Below, piece after piece: positions 28,615 to 37,161 of a stretch of DNA of 47,315 nt (the first letter of the stretch is position 1; every line of letters begins with the position of its first letter). This stretch comes from JBBRWO01 sp964388455 (GTDB lineage Bacteria > Actinomycetota > Coriobacteriia > Anaerosomatales > JAAXUF01): assembly GCA_964388455.1 (NCBI GenBank), contig CAYMAN010000017.1, forward strand, positions 1 through 47,315, given 5' to 3'. Below the pieces are notes generated by a model that saw only the letters and a program-made list of their open reading frames with translations, was not told where the DNA came from and ran no database searches. Made by a program: the position numbers and the translations under genes.

Positions 28615-29032
28615 ACTGAAGACGCATCGTACCGACGACACCGCAGCCGCATTGATCGACGAGATTACGGATGATGATCGTCGGGCGGACTGCGCGGAGT
28701 TGCTTGGCGTGATGCAGCGAGTGACAGGAGCTGAACCCGAGGTCTGGAGCTCAGGTCTTATCGGCTTCGGCACTTACCACTACAAGTCCGCGAGCGGGCA
28801 GGAGGGTGACTGGTTCTCGGTCGGCTTCGCCTCTCGGAAGGCCGCCATCACCGTCTACTTGGGAGTCAGTCTGGAACAATCGGCGGAACTGCTCGCGACC
28901 CTGGGCAGGTACAAGCCCGGGAAGGGCTGCATCTACATCAAGCGACTCGCCGATGTCGACAGGGAAGTGCTCGAGCAGCTCGTGGCCGATTCGTACACTG
29001 CGATCACGCGCATGTACGCGACCACGGACTGA
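28607..29032 (+). CDS. DUF1801 family protein
   Basis: A 141-residue member of DUF1801. Family blocks: TDDTAAALIDEITDDDRRADCAELLGVMQRVTG, PEVWSSGLIGFGTYHYKSASGQEGDWFSVGFASRKAAITVYL, and YKPGKGCIYIKRLADVDREVLEQLV. This subtype (GFGxYHYK, KGCIYIKRL) is distinct from the two YdhG-like copies in the window. The ATG at 28607 overlaps the SGNH gene end by 8 bp, so it is the last gene of a three-gene operon. Bases 29033-29110 hold nothing recognised. Confidence 0.9.
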   Translation: MGELKTHRTDDTAAALIDEITDDDRRADCAELLGVMQRVTGAEPEVWSSGLIGFGTYHYKSASGQEGDWFSVGFASRKAAITVYLGVSLEQSAELLATLGRYKPGKGCIYIKRLADVDREVLEQLVADSYTAITRMYATTD

Positions 29033-29110
29033 ACTCGGGGAGGCTGCATGGTTGAAGTGAGAGTCGCACTGCAGGCAGCCGCACGAGCGAGCCGAGAATT
29101 GCCTCTTGGA

Positions 29111-29476
29111 TCACACCCTCGATGATTCGAACATCGGCCGCACCTCGATGCCGCCGTCGCGTGCTGCGGGATGCGCTTGTGCCGCGCGCACCGCAGCATC
29201 CAGATCCGGCGCCGAAAGGATGTAGAACGCGGATACGACGACGTCGGATTCGCGCAGCGCACCAGCTCGCACATCGTCGCCGCTGATCGACATCGTGCTC
29301 ATACTCGGACCGAACGCGAAGCCGCGCTCCTTCGAAAAGTAGGAACCGCCCAGAACTTTGCCGCCCAACGCCTTCGCCTGGGCCGGATATGCGTCGATCA
29401 GTTCCAGGTACTCGGAGGTCAGCGCCATTGGATCTGTGGGTACCGGCGAGTAGACAAGCACTCCAAACTGGGGCAT
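29111..29476 (-). CDS. YCII-related (DGPF) domain protein
   Basis: A 121-residue protein of the YCII family, a ferredoxin-like fold with a conserved His/Asp pair in enzymatic relatives. FGVLVYSPVPTDPMALTSEYLELID, then LGGSYFSKERGFAFGPSMS, and the C-terminal DLDAAVRAAQAHPAARDGGIEVRPM are the family blocks (HPA is the usual helix end). ATG 29476 follows AAAGGAG. YCII-like genes often sit beside ECF sigma factors, but here the next gene is DUF1697. The function is unknown. Confidence 0.88.
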   Translation of the reverse strand: MPQFGVLVYSPVPTDPMALTSEYLELIDAYPAQAKALGGKVLGGSYFSKERGFAFGPSMSTMSISGDDVRAGALRESDVVVSAFYILSAPDLDAAVRAAQAHPAARDGGIEVRPMFESSRV

Positions 29477-29493
29477 TGCGACTCCTTTCGTCC

Positions 29494-30030
29494 TTACCCG
29501 CGAAGCATCGCGAGCAGCTTGCGGGCGGTGTTGCAGTTCCTGACGGTCACGCGGCGGTAGAGCGGTGTCCCGACCATCTTGCTCAGCCTACTCCTGGTCG
29601 CGTCCTTGCGGTCAACACGCCAGATCAGTGCGCCGGGCACGTATCGCGCATCCTCGATGCCGGGGCGCGGACCAAGCTCGTCGACGATCTCGGGTCGATC
29701 CACGTCCGGCTGCAGGAACACCACATCGCACTTCATGGTTCCGTCGTTGACCCACGCATCGGGGATGGCCTCCACGACAGACTCGAGTTCGCCGAGGATT
29801 CGCAGCTGGATGTCCGTCGAGACCCCGCTGTGTGCCCGGACAGCGTTCTCGAGCCTCTGCGGCAGACGCGATCGGTCCTGATCCTCCGCACAGAAGATAA
29901 CGTTCCCGCTGTTGATGTATGTCGTGACCTCGGTCATGCCTGCCTCTTCGAACGCCATTCTGAGGTCAGCCATGCTTACCTTGCTTGCCCCACCGACATT
30001 GACGCCGCGGAGCAGGGCTACGTATCTCAT
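29494..30030 (-). CDS. DUF1697 family protein
   Basis: A 178-residue protein of DUF1697. The N-terminal motif MRYVALLRGVNVGGASKVSMADLR is diagnostic, followed by TTYINSGNVIFCAEDQD and a C-terminal GTPLYRRVTVRNCNTARKLLAML. The fold is two ferredoxin-like modules; no activity is established. ATG 30030 is chosen because the family starts at this Met. It precedes the YCII gene on the same strand by 17 bp, probably in one operon. The 208 bp from 30031 to 30238 hold no recognised gene. Confidence 0.92.
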   Translation of the reverse strand: MRYVALLRGVNVGGASKVSMADLRMAFEEAGMTEVTTYINSGNVIFCAEDQDRSRLPQRLENAVRAHSGVSTDIQLRILGELESVVEAIPDAWVNDGTMKCDVVFLQPDVDRPEIVDELGPRPGIEDARYVPGALIWRVDRKDATRSRLSKMVGTPLYRRVTVRNCNTARKLLAMLRG

Positions 30031-30238
30031 GTGCGGTGTATGGGAGTCGAATGTGCCATGGATAGCGTGTGCTCCAGTTCCTTGGCGAGCTTCTCTCGGT
30101 ATCGGCGCAGCGTTGCGTCGAAGCGCGCGGCAGAGGTTAGGGTTGTGTAAGTAATTGGTACCCATGTGATGTGGGCACAGATCAGTGCAGAGGAAGTCGC
30201 GATGCGCGGGCCTCAGACGGACGGAAGACGGAGCATCA

Positions 30239-30796
30239 ATGGCGAAACTCATCTACTCGGCATTGGAGTCACTTGACGGCTACGTGGCGGACGAGTCGGG
30301 CAGGTTCGACTGGGCAACGCCGGACGAGGCTGTGCATTCGTTTGCAAACGGGCTCGAGCGATCCATCGGAACGTACCTGTTTGGCCGAAGGATGTATGAG
30401 GTGATGGTCGCGTGGGAGACCATGGGTACCGACGGCGACGAGCCGGCGTACATCAAGGAGTTCGCCCGCACATGGAGGGCTGCCGAGAAGATCGTCTACT
30501 CGACGACCCTCACTGAAGTAGCCAGCGCGCGCACGCGAATCGAGAGGGCGTTCGATCCCGAGGCTATTGGGCGCATGAAGGTGGAGGGGGCCGGCGACAT
30601 AGCGGTAGGCGGTCCCACACTCGCAGCGCAGGCGATTGCGGCCGGGCTGGTCGACGAGTACCACTTCTTTGTCACGCCTGTGGTGATCGGGGGCGGCATC
30701 CGGTCACTTCCGGATGGGGTGCGGTTTGATCTCGAACTACTGGACGAACGGCGCTTCAGCAACGGCGTCGTGTACTTGAAGTATCGATCACTCTGA
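30239..30796 (+). CDS. Dihydrofolate reductase-like (RibD C-terminal) protein
   Basis: A 185-residue NADPH-binding reductase-like protein of the RibD_C/YyaP group. KLIYSALESLDGYVADESGRFDWATPDEAVH is the N-terminal block, FGRRMYEVMVAWE gives the cofactor-site arginine, and GAGDIAVGGPTLAAQAIAAGLVDEYHFFVTPVVIGGG is the cofactor-binding region. It is probably a small oxidoreductase and not the cell's essential DHFR. ATG 30239 was chosen at the family start. It is followed 46 bp later by the quinone oxidoreductase gene. Confidence 0.9.
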   Translation: MAKLIYSALESLDGYVADESGRFDWATPDEAVHSFANGLERSIGTYLFGRRMYEVMVAWETMGTDGDEPAYIKEFARTWRAAEKIVYSTTLTEVASARTRIERAFDPEAIGRMKVEGAGDIAVGGPTLAAQAIAAGLVDEYHFFVTPVVIGGGIRSLPDGVRFDLELLDERRFSNGVVYLKYRSL

Positions 30797-30842
30797 AGCG
30801 GCTACCGATCCCCGCCAACAGACGAACCGATGGAGTGTGCCC

Positions 30843-31796
30843 ATGAAAGCGATCGTGCAGAACGCATATGGTTCGCCCGATTTACTCGAGCTTGCCGAGA
30901 TCGAACGGCCCGCAGTCGGTGACTCCGACGTGTTGGTACGCGTGCGGGCGGCAAGCGTCCATTCCGGGGACTACTTCATGCTCAAAGGGGAGCCGTACCT
31001 GGCGAGGTTGGTAGCCGGATGGCCCAAGCCGAAGAACTACGTCCCCGGATTCGATGTTGCGGGAACCGTCGAGACGATCGGGAAGAGCGTGACGCTGTTC
31101 CAGCCAGGCGACGAGGTGTTTGGCGAGTGTGGCGGCGGTGCTTGCGCCGAGTTCGCCTGCGCCGACGAGAATCGTTTCGTGACCAAGCCCGCGGAGCTCA
31201 CGTTTGAGCAAGTCGCGGTGGTGCCGATCTCCGCGCTCGCGGCACTTCAGGGACTGCGGGATGCCGGCAACGTCCGACCCGGACAGCGGGTCCTGATCAA
31301 CGGCGCATCGGGCGGCGTCGGGGTCTACGCGGTGCAGATCGCGAAGTCGCTGGGCGCCGAGGTGACCGGCGTATGCGGTGCCGCGAACGTGGAGCTGGTC
31401 CGCTCACTTGGCGCGGATCACGTCATCGACTACACCAGCGAGGACTTCACGCGAAACGGTCAGGCCTACGACGTCATCCTCGACAACGTGGCGAGCCGCA
31501 CGTTCGCGGAGTATCGACGCATCCTGGCCCCCGAGGGTCGTGTGGTTCCAAACAGCGGGAATGCCGGCATCTCCTACATGATCAAGGCATACGTGCGGTC
31601 ACTCTACGCCCATCAGCAGGGCCGACCGTTCCTCTCAGGGCCAACGCAGGCCGACCTGTTGACGCTGAAAGGGATGCTCGAGAACGGGCAGCTCAAGCCG
31701 GTCATCGGAGCCACCTTCCAACTCGCCGACACAGCCGAGGCCCTCCGGCTCATCGGCACGGGCCATTCCCGCGGCAAGGTTGTCATCACCGTCTGA
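30843..31796 (+). CDS. NADPH-dependent quinone oxidoreductase (zinc-independent MDR)
   Basis: A 317-residue medium-chain dehydrogenase/reductase of the QOR type. The N-terminal catalytic domain has VPGFDVAGTVETIGKSVTLF, then GDEVFGECGGGACAEFACAD. The Rossmann part has GQRVLINGASGGVGVYAVQIAKSLGAEVTGVCG (about 155-187), and LGADHVIDYTSEDF follows. No zinc-ligand cysteines of alcohol dehydrogenases are present. ATG 30843 was chosen over GTG 30837. It should reduce quinones or alpha,beta-unsaturated carbonyls with NADPH. Confidence 0.92.
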   Translation: MKAIVQNAYGSPDLLELAEIERPAVGDSDVLVRVRAASVHSGDYFMLKGEPYLARLVAGWPKPKNYVPGFDVAGTVETIGKSVTLFQPGDEVFGECGGGACAEFACADENRFVTKPAELTFEQVAVVPISALAALQGLRDAGNVRPGQRVLINGASGGVGVYAVQIAKSLGAEVTGVCGAANVELVRSLGADHVIDYTSEDFTRNGQAYDVILDNVASRTFAEYRRILAPEGRVVPNSGNAGISYMIKAYVRSLYAHQQGRPFLSGPTQADLLTLKGMLENGQLKPVIGATFQLADTAEALRLIGTGHSRGKVVITV

Positions 31797-31822
31797 AGCC
31801 CCAGTCGCCGCGGAGTGAGTAG

Positions 31823-32341
31823 ATGACGCACGCACCAACCGATGAGACGCCAGCCGAGGAGACGCTGACCAAGCTACTCGAGCAGCTCCACACTACCGTT
31901 GCGCGCGTCATCGACTTCTACCGCACCTTGGAAATAGCGAACGTCCCGGACGCGGCGGGCTTCTCCGTGGGCGCAGTATGGACTGCACGCGACGCCTTGG
32001 TTCACATCGTGTTCTGGCATGAGAGCTTCGCCCGCAACGTCGACGACTTGGCGGACGGCCGAGCGCCCACGCCGCTCAAGGGCACGTACGCCCAGCTCAG
32101 CGCACGTGCCGCCGAGGAGAACCGCGACGTCACTACGGCAGAGCTTCTCGGGCGGCTCGAGTCGGCACAGCGCACCATCGAGCAGTCGGTGCTCAGTCCT
32201 CAGGTCAGACTTATCCCGTACAAGGTCGGGTCGCGATCCTACCTCGCACCGGAGCATCTCCGCGTGGTGAATGAGCACGTCTCGGGGCATTTCAGGAAGG
32301 TGGAGACCGGATGGGCGAACAGGCCACGCCATACGCCCTAG
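31823..32341 (+). CDS. DinB-like / DfsB-type four-helix protein
   Basis: A 172-residue helical protein of the DinB/ClbS-DfsB superfamily. Four long helices can be read: TLTKLLEQLHTTVARVIDFYRTL, TARDALVHIVFWHESFARNVDDL, TTAELLGRLESAQRTIEQSVL, and RVVNEHVSGHFRKVE. The histidines in VFWHE and NEHVSGHF are at the metal sites of the family. It lies 26 bp after the quinone oxidoreductase. ClbS relatives inactivate a genotoxin; the role here is not known. Confidence 0.75.
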   Translation: MTHAPTDETPAEETLTKLLEQLHTTVARVIDFYRTLEIANVPDAAGFSVGAVWTARDALVHIVFWHESFARNVDDLADGRAPTPLKGTYAQLSARAAEENRDVTTAELLGRLESAQRTIEQSVLSPQVRLIPYKVGSRSYLAPEHLRVVNEHVSGHFRKVETGWANRPRHTP

Positions 32342-32743
32342 TCACTCAGGCGAGAGGTGCCCGCTCAGAATCGCGTCGAGATCGCGAAAGGTGACTGCTC
32401 CGTCGTCCCTGTCGAACAACAACGGAATCGCCTTAATCTGCTCGAGCGTTTCAAGCGAGGGGCTCGCGGACTCAGAACCGGGGAGCACGACGAATCGTGG
32501 CGGCATCCCCGCAACCCAGGCGCCCTGATACATCAGCTCGTAGGCTGCGTCGTCGGCGCTCTCCTTGAACTCGAACACCACCCGTGCCACGTCGTTGGAC
32601 CCCATGATGTACAGCGCTCGATGTGCGCCTGCGGTGTCCCCTGAAAGACGGTGACCCCGCGCCGCCAGCTCGGTGCGGAGTGCACAGCGCACCGCACTGA
32701 GGTCGATCGTCGAAGCATCCGCCGAGCCGTTGTGTTCGGTCAT
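32342..32743 (-). CDS. Hypothetical protein
   Basis: A 133-residue soluble protein starting at ATG 32743. The middle has a strand-rich core (GAHRALYIMGSNDVARVVFEFKESADDAAYELMYQGAWVAG, then PPRFVVLPGS), and an acidic C-terminus. No family is recognised. It abuts the DinB-like gene end to end (stops adjacent at 32341/32342) and is divergent from the metallophosphoesterase gene. Confidence 0.6.
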   Translation of the reverse strand: MTEHNGSADASTIDLSAVRCALRTELAARGHRLSGDTAGAHRALYIMGSNDVARVVFEFKESADDAAYELMYQGAWVAGMPPRFVVLPGSESASPSLETLEQIKAIPLLFDRDDGAVTFRDLDAILSGHLSPE

Positions 32744-32888
32744 GCTGTCGTGCACCTCGCTTTCGTGCTGAGCCAGGGTCCATCGCACGACCGTAGCACG
32801 AGGCTCGGCATTCCGCGCGGTAACCTCTCGCAAACGGGATGCGTCACCGCACGAAGCTCGCTCGGCGAACGGGATATGCTCGGGCGGC

Positions 32889-33755
32889 GTGAATACTGTC
32901 GGTCGGCGGAACGGTGCACTCGTGCTCACACGGAGACAGTTCATAGCTGGGTGCGTCGGCAGTGCGGCGGTCGGTGCCGGACTGTGGGTCTACACGACCG
33001 AGGCGGAGCCGTTCTGGGTGCAGATCACCCAGCGGCCACTTCCCATCCGTGGACTGCCTAAGCGCTTAGTCGGCGCCCGGCTCGTGCACCTCTCGGATAT
33101 ACACGTGGGAGAGCGCGTGCCGGACGACTACGTGCTCGGAGCCTTCGAGCGGATTGACTCGCTCAGGCCAGACATCGTCGTGGTCTCAGGTGACCTGACT
33201 CAGGCGAGTGGCGCTGATCACGCCTCGAGCGTGTACCGCCACATCCCGCGCGGTCGACTTGCCACCGTCTGCACACTGGGCAATCACGATTACGGAAGAG
33301 GATGGTCCGAGCCCGAGAAGGCCGATGCACTCACCTCCATGCTGCGAAGCCATGGGGTGACGGTGCTCCGCAACGAGACGCTCGAGGTCGACGGCTTGCA
33401 AATCATCGGCATGGACGACCTGTGGGCGGGACGATTCGACCCCGAGAAGGCATTCGCCACGGCCGACCTCTCGGCGCCGGCGATCTGTCTGAGCCACAAT
33501 CCCGACTCCGCGGACGTCGCGGGGTGGGACGGGTTCGATGGCTGGATCCTTGCCGGCCACACACACGGCGGCCAGTGCAAGCCGCCGTTCCTGGCTCCGC
33601 CGCAGCTTCCGGTGGTCAACAAGCGCTACACCTCGGGCGAGTTCGAACTCGACGGAGGTCGCCGTATGTACATCAATCGAGGACTCGGTTTTCTGCGTCA
33701 GGTGCGTTTCAACGCCCGCCCCGAGGTCGCGTCGTTCGAGTTGACTCGGGTGTAA
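32889..33755 (+). CDS. Tat-exported metallophosphoesterase (YkuE-like)
   Basis: A 288-residue calcineurin-like phosphoesterase. A twin-arginine signal is present (LTRRQFIAGCVGSAAVGAG). The metal-site motifs are complete: LVHLSDIHVG, VVVSGDLTQ, TLGNHDYG, CLSHNPD and LAGHTHGGQ. These bind a di-metal centre. The protein is similar to YkuE, which is thought to act on membrane-linked or extracellular phosphoesters; here the substrate is not known. GTG 32889 is the only sensible start. It should act outside the membrane, probably anchored by the signal. Confidence 0.92.
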   Translation: MNTVGRRNGALVLTRRQFIAGCVGSAAVGAGLWVYTTEAEPFWVQITQRPLPIRGLPKRLVGARLVHLSDIHVGERVPDDYVLGAFERIDSLRPDIVVVSGDLTQASGADHASSVYRHIPRGRLATVCTLGNHDYGRGWSEPEKADALTSMLRSHGVTVLRNETLEVDGLQIIGMDDLWAGRFDPEKAFATADLSAPAICLSHNPDSADVAGWDGFDGWILAGHTHGGQCKPPFLAPPQLPVVNKRYTSGEFELDGGRRMYINRGLGFLRQVRFNARPEVASFELTRV

Positions 33756-33796
33756 CTCGGGCCCTGGCGATTCTCTCCGCTGGGGCATTCGCCGCT

Positions 33797-34243
33797 CTAG
33801 GCGGTGTAGACCCGCACTTTGTCGCCGTTGGCCGAGTCGACGTTGACCTCCATCTCGCGCAGCGCCTCGACCAGCTCGTCGATGTCCTCAGGCTTGAGGT
33901 TCGAGAAGTCGATCGACATGCCGTGCTCGGACATGGAACTGTTGATCTGGTCCATCGCCTGAGCCGGGATGAGCGAGGTGAGCTTGAGCCCGGAGCGCAC
34001 CAGCGCAAGCGGCACCTTCACGTCCACGGTGTCGCCGTTCTCGGCGTTGACCTTGACGTAGAGAAACCTGGGGAGCGCCTCGAGAAGGGGAGTCGGATCG
34101 CCCTTGATCGCTGGCTCGCCCGATGAGCCGGCCCGCGTCTCGCCGCCACGTGAGTCGAGCGCGTCGAGGAGCTGTCCGGCTTCGTCGGCGGTGATCTTGC
34201 CCTCGGCGAGCATCGTCAGGATTCTGCTGCGGTCTTCACTCAT
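33797..34243 (-). CDS. SHOCT-like domain protein
   Basis: A 148-residue cytosolic protein. The N-terminus SEDRSRILTMLAEGKITADEAGQLLDAL (about 2-29) is the SHOCT-like helix pair seen in YvlB/DUF2089-linked proteins. The rest is FLYVKVNAENGDTVDVKVPLALVRSGLKL followed by DEHG-type helices, ending in VRVYTA. It is the last gene of a three-gene operon with the small membrane protein and the DUF2089 regulator. In many Gram-positive genomes similar operons are membrane-stress genes. Confidence 0.8.
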   Translation of the reverse strand: MSEDRSRILTMLAEGKITADEAGQLLDALDSRGGETRAGSSGEPAIKGDPTPLLEALPRFLYVKVNAENGDTVDVKVPLALVRSGLKLTSLIPAQAMDQINSSMSEHGMSIDFSNLKPEDIDELVEALREMEVNVDSANGDKVRVYTA

Positions 34244-34258
34244 CGTGAACACTCCCTT

Positions 34259-34543
34259 TCATTTGAACGCCATTTCGATGTTCGCGTTTCCGTCGTTGAC
34301 GTGCACAACCATCCCGCGTGCGTCGCAGAGCACGCCTAGGGAGCGCATGACCAGCAGGGTGTAGTGGTGATAGCGCCGGCCGACGATCAGCAAGACGAGG
34401 TCGGCGACGATTGTGAGCGCCAGCGCCAGCGCGACAAACACCAGACCCGTCGGCCATAACAGGAACAGGGGCAGCCACAGGTGGGTCCGGCGCCCATCGT
34501 TCGGCGTGATGGTCATGTCGAGGACCGGGGGAGGAATCTTCAT
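34259..34543 (-). CDS. Small membrane protein of the DUF2089 operon
   Basis: A 94-residue protein with two membrane segments close together (about 22-52, LWLPLFLLWPTGLVFVALALALTIVADLVLLIVG) and a C-terminal strand-rich tail (GMVVHVNDGNANIEMAFK). The start overlaps the DUF2089 stop. It is 16 bp upstream of the SHOCT gene. No family name can be given, but its place between DUF2089 and SHOCT genes is conserved in related operons by general knowledge. Confidence 0.75.
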   Translation of the reverse strand: MKIPPPVLDMTITPNDGRRTHLWLPLFLLWPTGLVFVALALALTIVADLVLLIVGRRYHHYTLLVMRSLGVLCDARGMVVHVNDGNANIEMAFK

Positions 34544-34917
34544 CGCCGCAGCCTCGTTGCCGCCTCGACGGCTGAGATCTCGCCGCGCTCGAGCAGGTCC
34601 AACGTGTCGTCCTGCGTCGCTTGGGGGACTGGAGCCGGGGCTACTGCAATCTCAACGAGCTGCAGCTGCTCGATGATCCGGTTGAGGCGGTTCTTCACCG
34701 TCGGATAACTGACGCCAAAGGCCTTCTCCATGTCCTTGATCGAGCCATGATTGCGAACGAACTCACTGATGAAGACCTGGTCCTCGTAGCGCAGCCGTGC
34801 CAGGGGTGGCAACTCGAACTCGCCTTGGATCGAGATGTCGCTCTCGAGTCGCACTTCCGTGACAACAAAGCGGCGATCGCCGGTGAGGTCGGTGAGTTCG
34901 TGCCAGTCGTTCATCAT
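34540..34917 (-). CDS. DUF2089-family regulator
   Basis: A 125-residue protein. Residues about 28-77 form the DUF2089 core with an HTH (LPPLARLRYEDQVFISEFVRNHGSIKDMEKAFGVSYPTVKNRLNRI). The C-terminus has a SHOCT-like pair of helices (TLDLLERGEISAVEAATRLRR). ATG 34917 was chosen; it is followed at once by a second ATG at 34914, and GGAG lies 8 bases before. It probably regulates the operon it heads. A promoter with a good -35 and -10 lies 34-62 bp upstream. Confidence 0.85.
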   Translation of the reverse strand: MMNDWHELTDLTGDRRFVVTEVRLESDISIQGEFELPPLARLRYEDQVFISEFVRNHGSIKDMEKAFGVSYPTVKNRLNRIIEQLQLVEIAVAPAPVPQATQDDTLDLLERGEISAVEAATRLRR

Positions 34918-34950
34918 CGGAATGCTCCAGTCGTATCGGACTACGAGTCG

Positions 34951-34979
34951 TTTGTACCCAAATACCTTAAAGAAATCAA
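34951..34979 (-). promoter_or_regulatory. Promoter of the DUF2089 operon
   Basis: On the reverse strand TTGATT (34979-34974), a 17-base spacer and TACAAA (34956-34951), in an AT-rich stretch that stands out from the surroundings. The -10 is 34 bp before the start at 34917. Confidence 0.6.
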
Positions 34980-35147
34980 TCCAGTACTTAGAATAATTGA
35001 TGTTCAGGCGTGACACGCGTTCCCGTCTGTAACACGTCTCACCCGACAAGCCCCCGACAAGACACTTCCTCAGACGTCATTTACTATCAAGGAATGAAGA
35101 TGGCGCTGCGCCGCAGGTCGCGATGAGGGCATGCCGAGGAGATTGAC

Positions 35148-35666
35148 GTGAACCGCTGCATCAGAGAAGCCTCGCTCGATGACGCCGAGGAGCTGAGGGG
35201 ATACGCTACGCGGCTCTTCGCCGAGGGGCTGCCTGGCATCTATGAGTTGCCAGCCCCAACCCTCGAGGAGGAGGTTGCGTTCATCCGCTCATACGTCGAT
35301 ATGCCGCGTTCGACGTTGCTTGCGGCGACGGTGGGGGGTCGCATTGCAGGGCTGCTCGGGTTGCAGGGCCGGCAGCTGCCGCAGGAACGTCACGTCGGAG
35401 TGATGGGGGTGTCGGTCGACCAACGTCATCGCGGCAGGGGGATCGGCACCGCACTCATCTCGGCGCTCTTTGAGTGGGCTCCGCGAAACAGCATCACACG
35501 GATCGAATGCGAAGCGTTCGCGGCCAATCCGCGGGCGATCGAACTCTATGACCGTCTGGGATTTGAGCGAGAAGGTGTCCGCCGAGGAGCCGTCATCATC
35601 GGAGGCGAACCGGTTGACTCCATCATGTTCGCGAGGATTCTTGCGGCGACGCCCGAGTCGCCCTGA
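35148..35666 (+). CDS. GNAT N-acetyltransferase
   Basis: A 172-residue Gcn5-type acetyltransferase. Motif A: VGVMGVSVDQRHRGRGIGTALISALFEWA (about 83-111, with RGRGIG as the pyrophosphate loop), followed by RIECEAFAANPRAIELYDRLGFEREG, typical of RimI/YhhY-like enzymes. GTG 35148 follows GAGGAG. The substrate is unknown. Confidence 0.9.
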   Translation: MNRCIREASLDDAEELRGYATRLFAEGLPGIYELPAPTLEEEVAFIRSYVDMPRSTLLAATVGGRIAGLLGLQGRQLPQERHVGVMGVSVDQRHRGRGIGTALISALFEWAPRNSITRIECEAFAANPRAIELYDRLGFEREGVRRGAVIIGGEPVDSIMFARILAATPESP

Positions 35667-35703
35667 CGAACAGACAACGCTTTCCTGAGAGGACGCAACG
35701 CAT

Positions 35704-36525
35704 ATGTACCGAGACGAGACCGCCGCGAACCTGCAGCTGTGGAACGGCTGGGCCGAGCTTCACATGAGCGGCACCGACTACGACGTGGCCGGCTTCGTCG
35801 CCAACCCCGACGTTCGCCCGTTTGATTGGGTGATCCGGCAGGAGGTGGGCGATGTCGCGGGCAAACGACTCCTGCACCTGCAGTGTCACATCGGTCTCGA
35901 CACCCTGCGATTCGTCCGCGCGGGCGCGCTCGATGTGACCGGCGTGGACTTCTCGCCCAAGGCCATCGCCGCGGCCCGTTCAATCGCCGAGCAGATGGAT
36001 CTGCCCGTCACCTTCGTCCAAACAGACGTCACGTCGCTACCCGACAGTGTGCCGTGTGGTAGCTACGACATCGTGTTCACCTCGTATGGCACCATCATGT
36101 GGCTCCCGGATCTCGAGCCCTGGGCCGAGATGATTGCGACTCGACTGGCTCCCGGCGGCGTGTTCCATATCGTGGACGCTCATCCGTTCATGTCAGTCTT
36201 CGACGACATGGCTCCCGAGCCGCCGCTTCGCGTGTTGTATCCGTACTTCACGCGGGAGCCGCTCCACTTCGAGGAGCAGGGCAGCTACGCAGACCGCGAT
36301 GCCGACTTCACCGCGGACTCGTACGCATGGCAGCACACGTTTTCGGAGATCATCGGCGTGCTTGTGAGGCGCGGGCTTGTGGTCGAGTCGCTGCGCGAGT
36401 ACCCGGTCGTGTCATGGAAGGCGCTCGAATTCATGGTTGAGGACGACGACGGGTTGTGGCGGCTCCCCCCTGACACCGGCGACATACCGCTGATGTTCGG
36501 TCTCACCGTGCGGAAGCCAGGTTAG
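35704..36525 (+). CDS. Class I SAM-dependent methyltransferase
   Basis: A 273-residue methyltransferase. Its start (MYRDETAANLQLWNGWAELHM) is typical of a group near UbiE/CFA-like enzymes. The motif I equivalent is LLHLQCHIGLDTLRFVRAG, with QCHIG replacing the usual GxGxG. VTGVDFSPKAI and SYDIVFTSYGTIMWL follow, and the C-terminal region has VSWKALEFMVEDDDGLWRLP. Cytosolic; substrate unknown. It lies 37 bp after the GNAT gene and 11 bp before the RimJ-like gene, so the three may be co-transcribed. Confidence 0.88.
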   Translation: MYRDETAANLQLWNGWAELHMSGTDYDVAGFVANPDVRPFDWVIRQEVGDVAGKRLLHLQCHIGLDTLRFVRAGALDVTGVDFSPKAIAAARSIAEQMDLPVTFVQTDVTSLPDSVPCGSYDIVFTSYGTIMWLPDLEPWAEMIATRLAPGGVFHIVDAHPFMSVFDDMAPEPPLRVLYPYFTREPLHFEEQGSYADRDADFTADSYAWQHTFSEIIGVLVRRGLVVESLREYPVVSWKALEFMVEDDDGLWRLPPDTGDIPLMFGLTVRKPG

Positions 36526-36536
36526 GGGGCTTGAAT

Positions 36537-37100
36537 ATGAGCGTGTGGCCAGAGCTTCGAACCGAACGCCTCCTGCTGCGCGGCTGGACCCAGGCAGACC
36601 GGGACGCATTCGCTGCGGTAAATGCCGACCCGCGCGTGATGGAGTTCCTCGGAGAAGTGCTTACCCGCGCACAAAACAACGCGCTGGTCGATCGCATCGA
36701 GGCCAAGTTCGCGCGAGAAGGCATCGGCCTGTGGGCGGTGGAGGTTCCGGGTGTCGCACCGTTCATCGGCATGGTCGGACTCAGCGTTCCATCGTTTGAG
36801 GCGGCTTTCATGCCGGCCGTCGAGGTCGGATGGCGGCTCGACGCTGCGCACTGGGGACACGGCTACGCGACGGAGGCTGCACGGGCAGCAGTGGAGTTCG
36901 GGTTCGATGTTGCGGGATTGCAGGAAATCGTCTCCTTCACCACCGAGCGCAATGTGAGATCGAGACGCGTGATGGAGCGCATCGGCATGATTCGAGATCC
37001 GGGCGATGACTTCGGTCACCCGAGCGTGCCCGAGGGAAGCCCGTTGCATCCTCACGTGCTCTATCGCATCCGGCGCAAGGACCGAATCCCGACCCCATAG
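36537..37100 (+). CDS. RimJ/RimL-like GNAT acetyltransferase
   Basis: A 187-residue member of the RimJ/RimL subgroup. ELRTERLLLRGWTQADRDAF (about 6-25) is the family start. VEVGWRLDAAHWGHGYATEAARAAVEFGFD (about 100-130) contains the acetyl-CoA loop WGHGYATEA, and IVSFTTERNVRSRRVMERIGM is the usual C-terminal block. ATG 36537 follows AGGGGG. This type acetylates N-terminal amines of proteins or small amines. Confidence 0.92.
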   Translation: MSVWPELRTERLLLRGWTQADRDAFAAVNADPRVMEFLGEVLTRAQNNALVDRIEAKFAREGIGLWAVEVPGVAPFIGMVGLSVPSFEAAFMPAVEVGWRLDAAHWGHGYATEAARAAVEFGFDVAGLQEIVSFTTERNVRSRRVMERIGMIRDPGDDFGHPSVPEGSPLHPHVLYRIRRKDRIPTP

Positions 37101-37161
37101 GCGAGAATGGCTACCGTTGCGGGGGTAGATTCGACTCATACGTTCGAGATGAGGGGGCACA

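Noticed and set aside
30100..30142. GAAGCGCGCGGCAGAGGTTAGGG as an attC fragment
   Set aside because: GTTAGGG is present, but there is no AACAC spacer, no paired 5' box and no left core within 60-130 bp.
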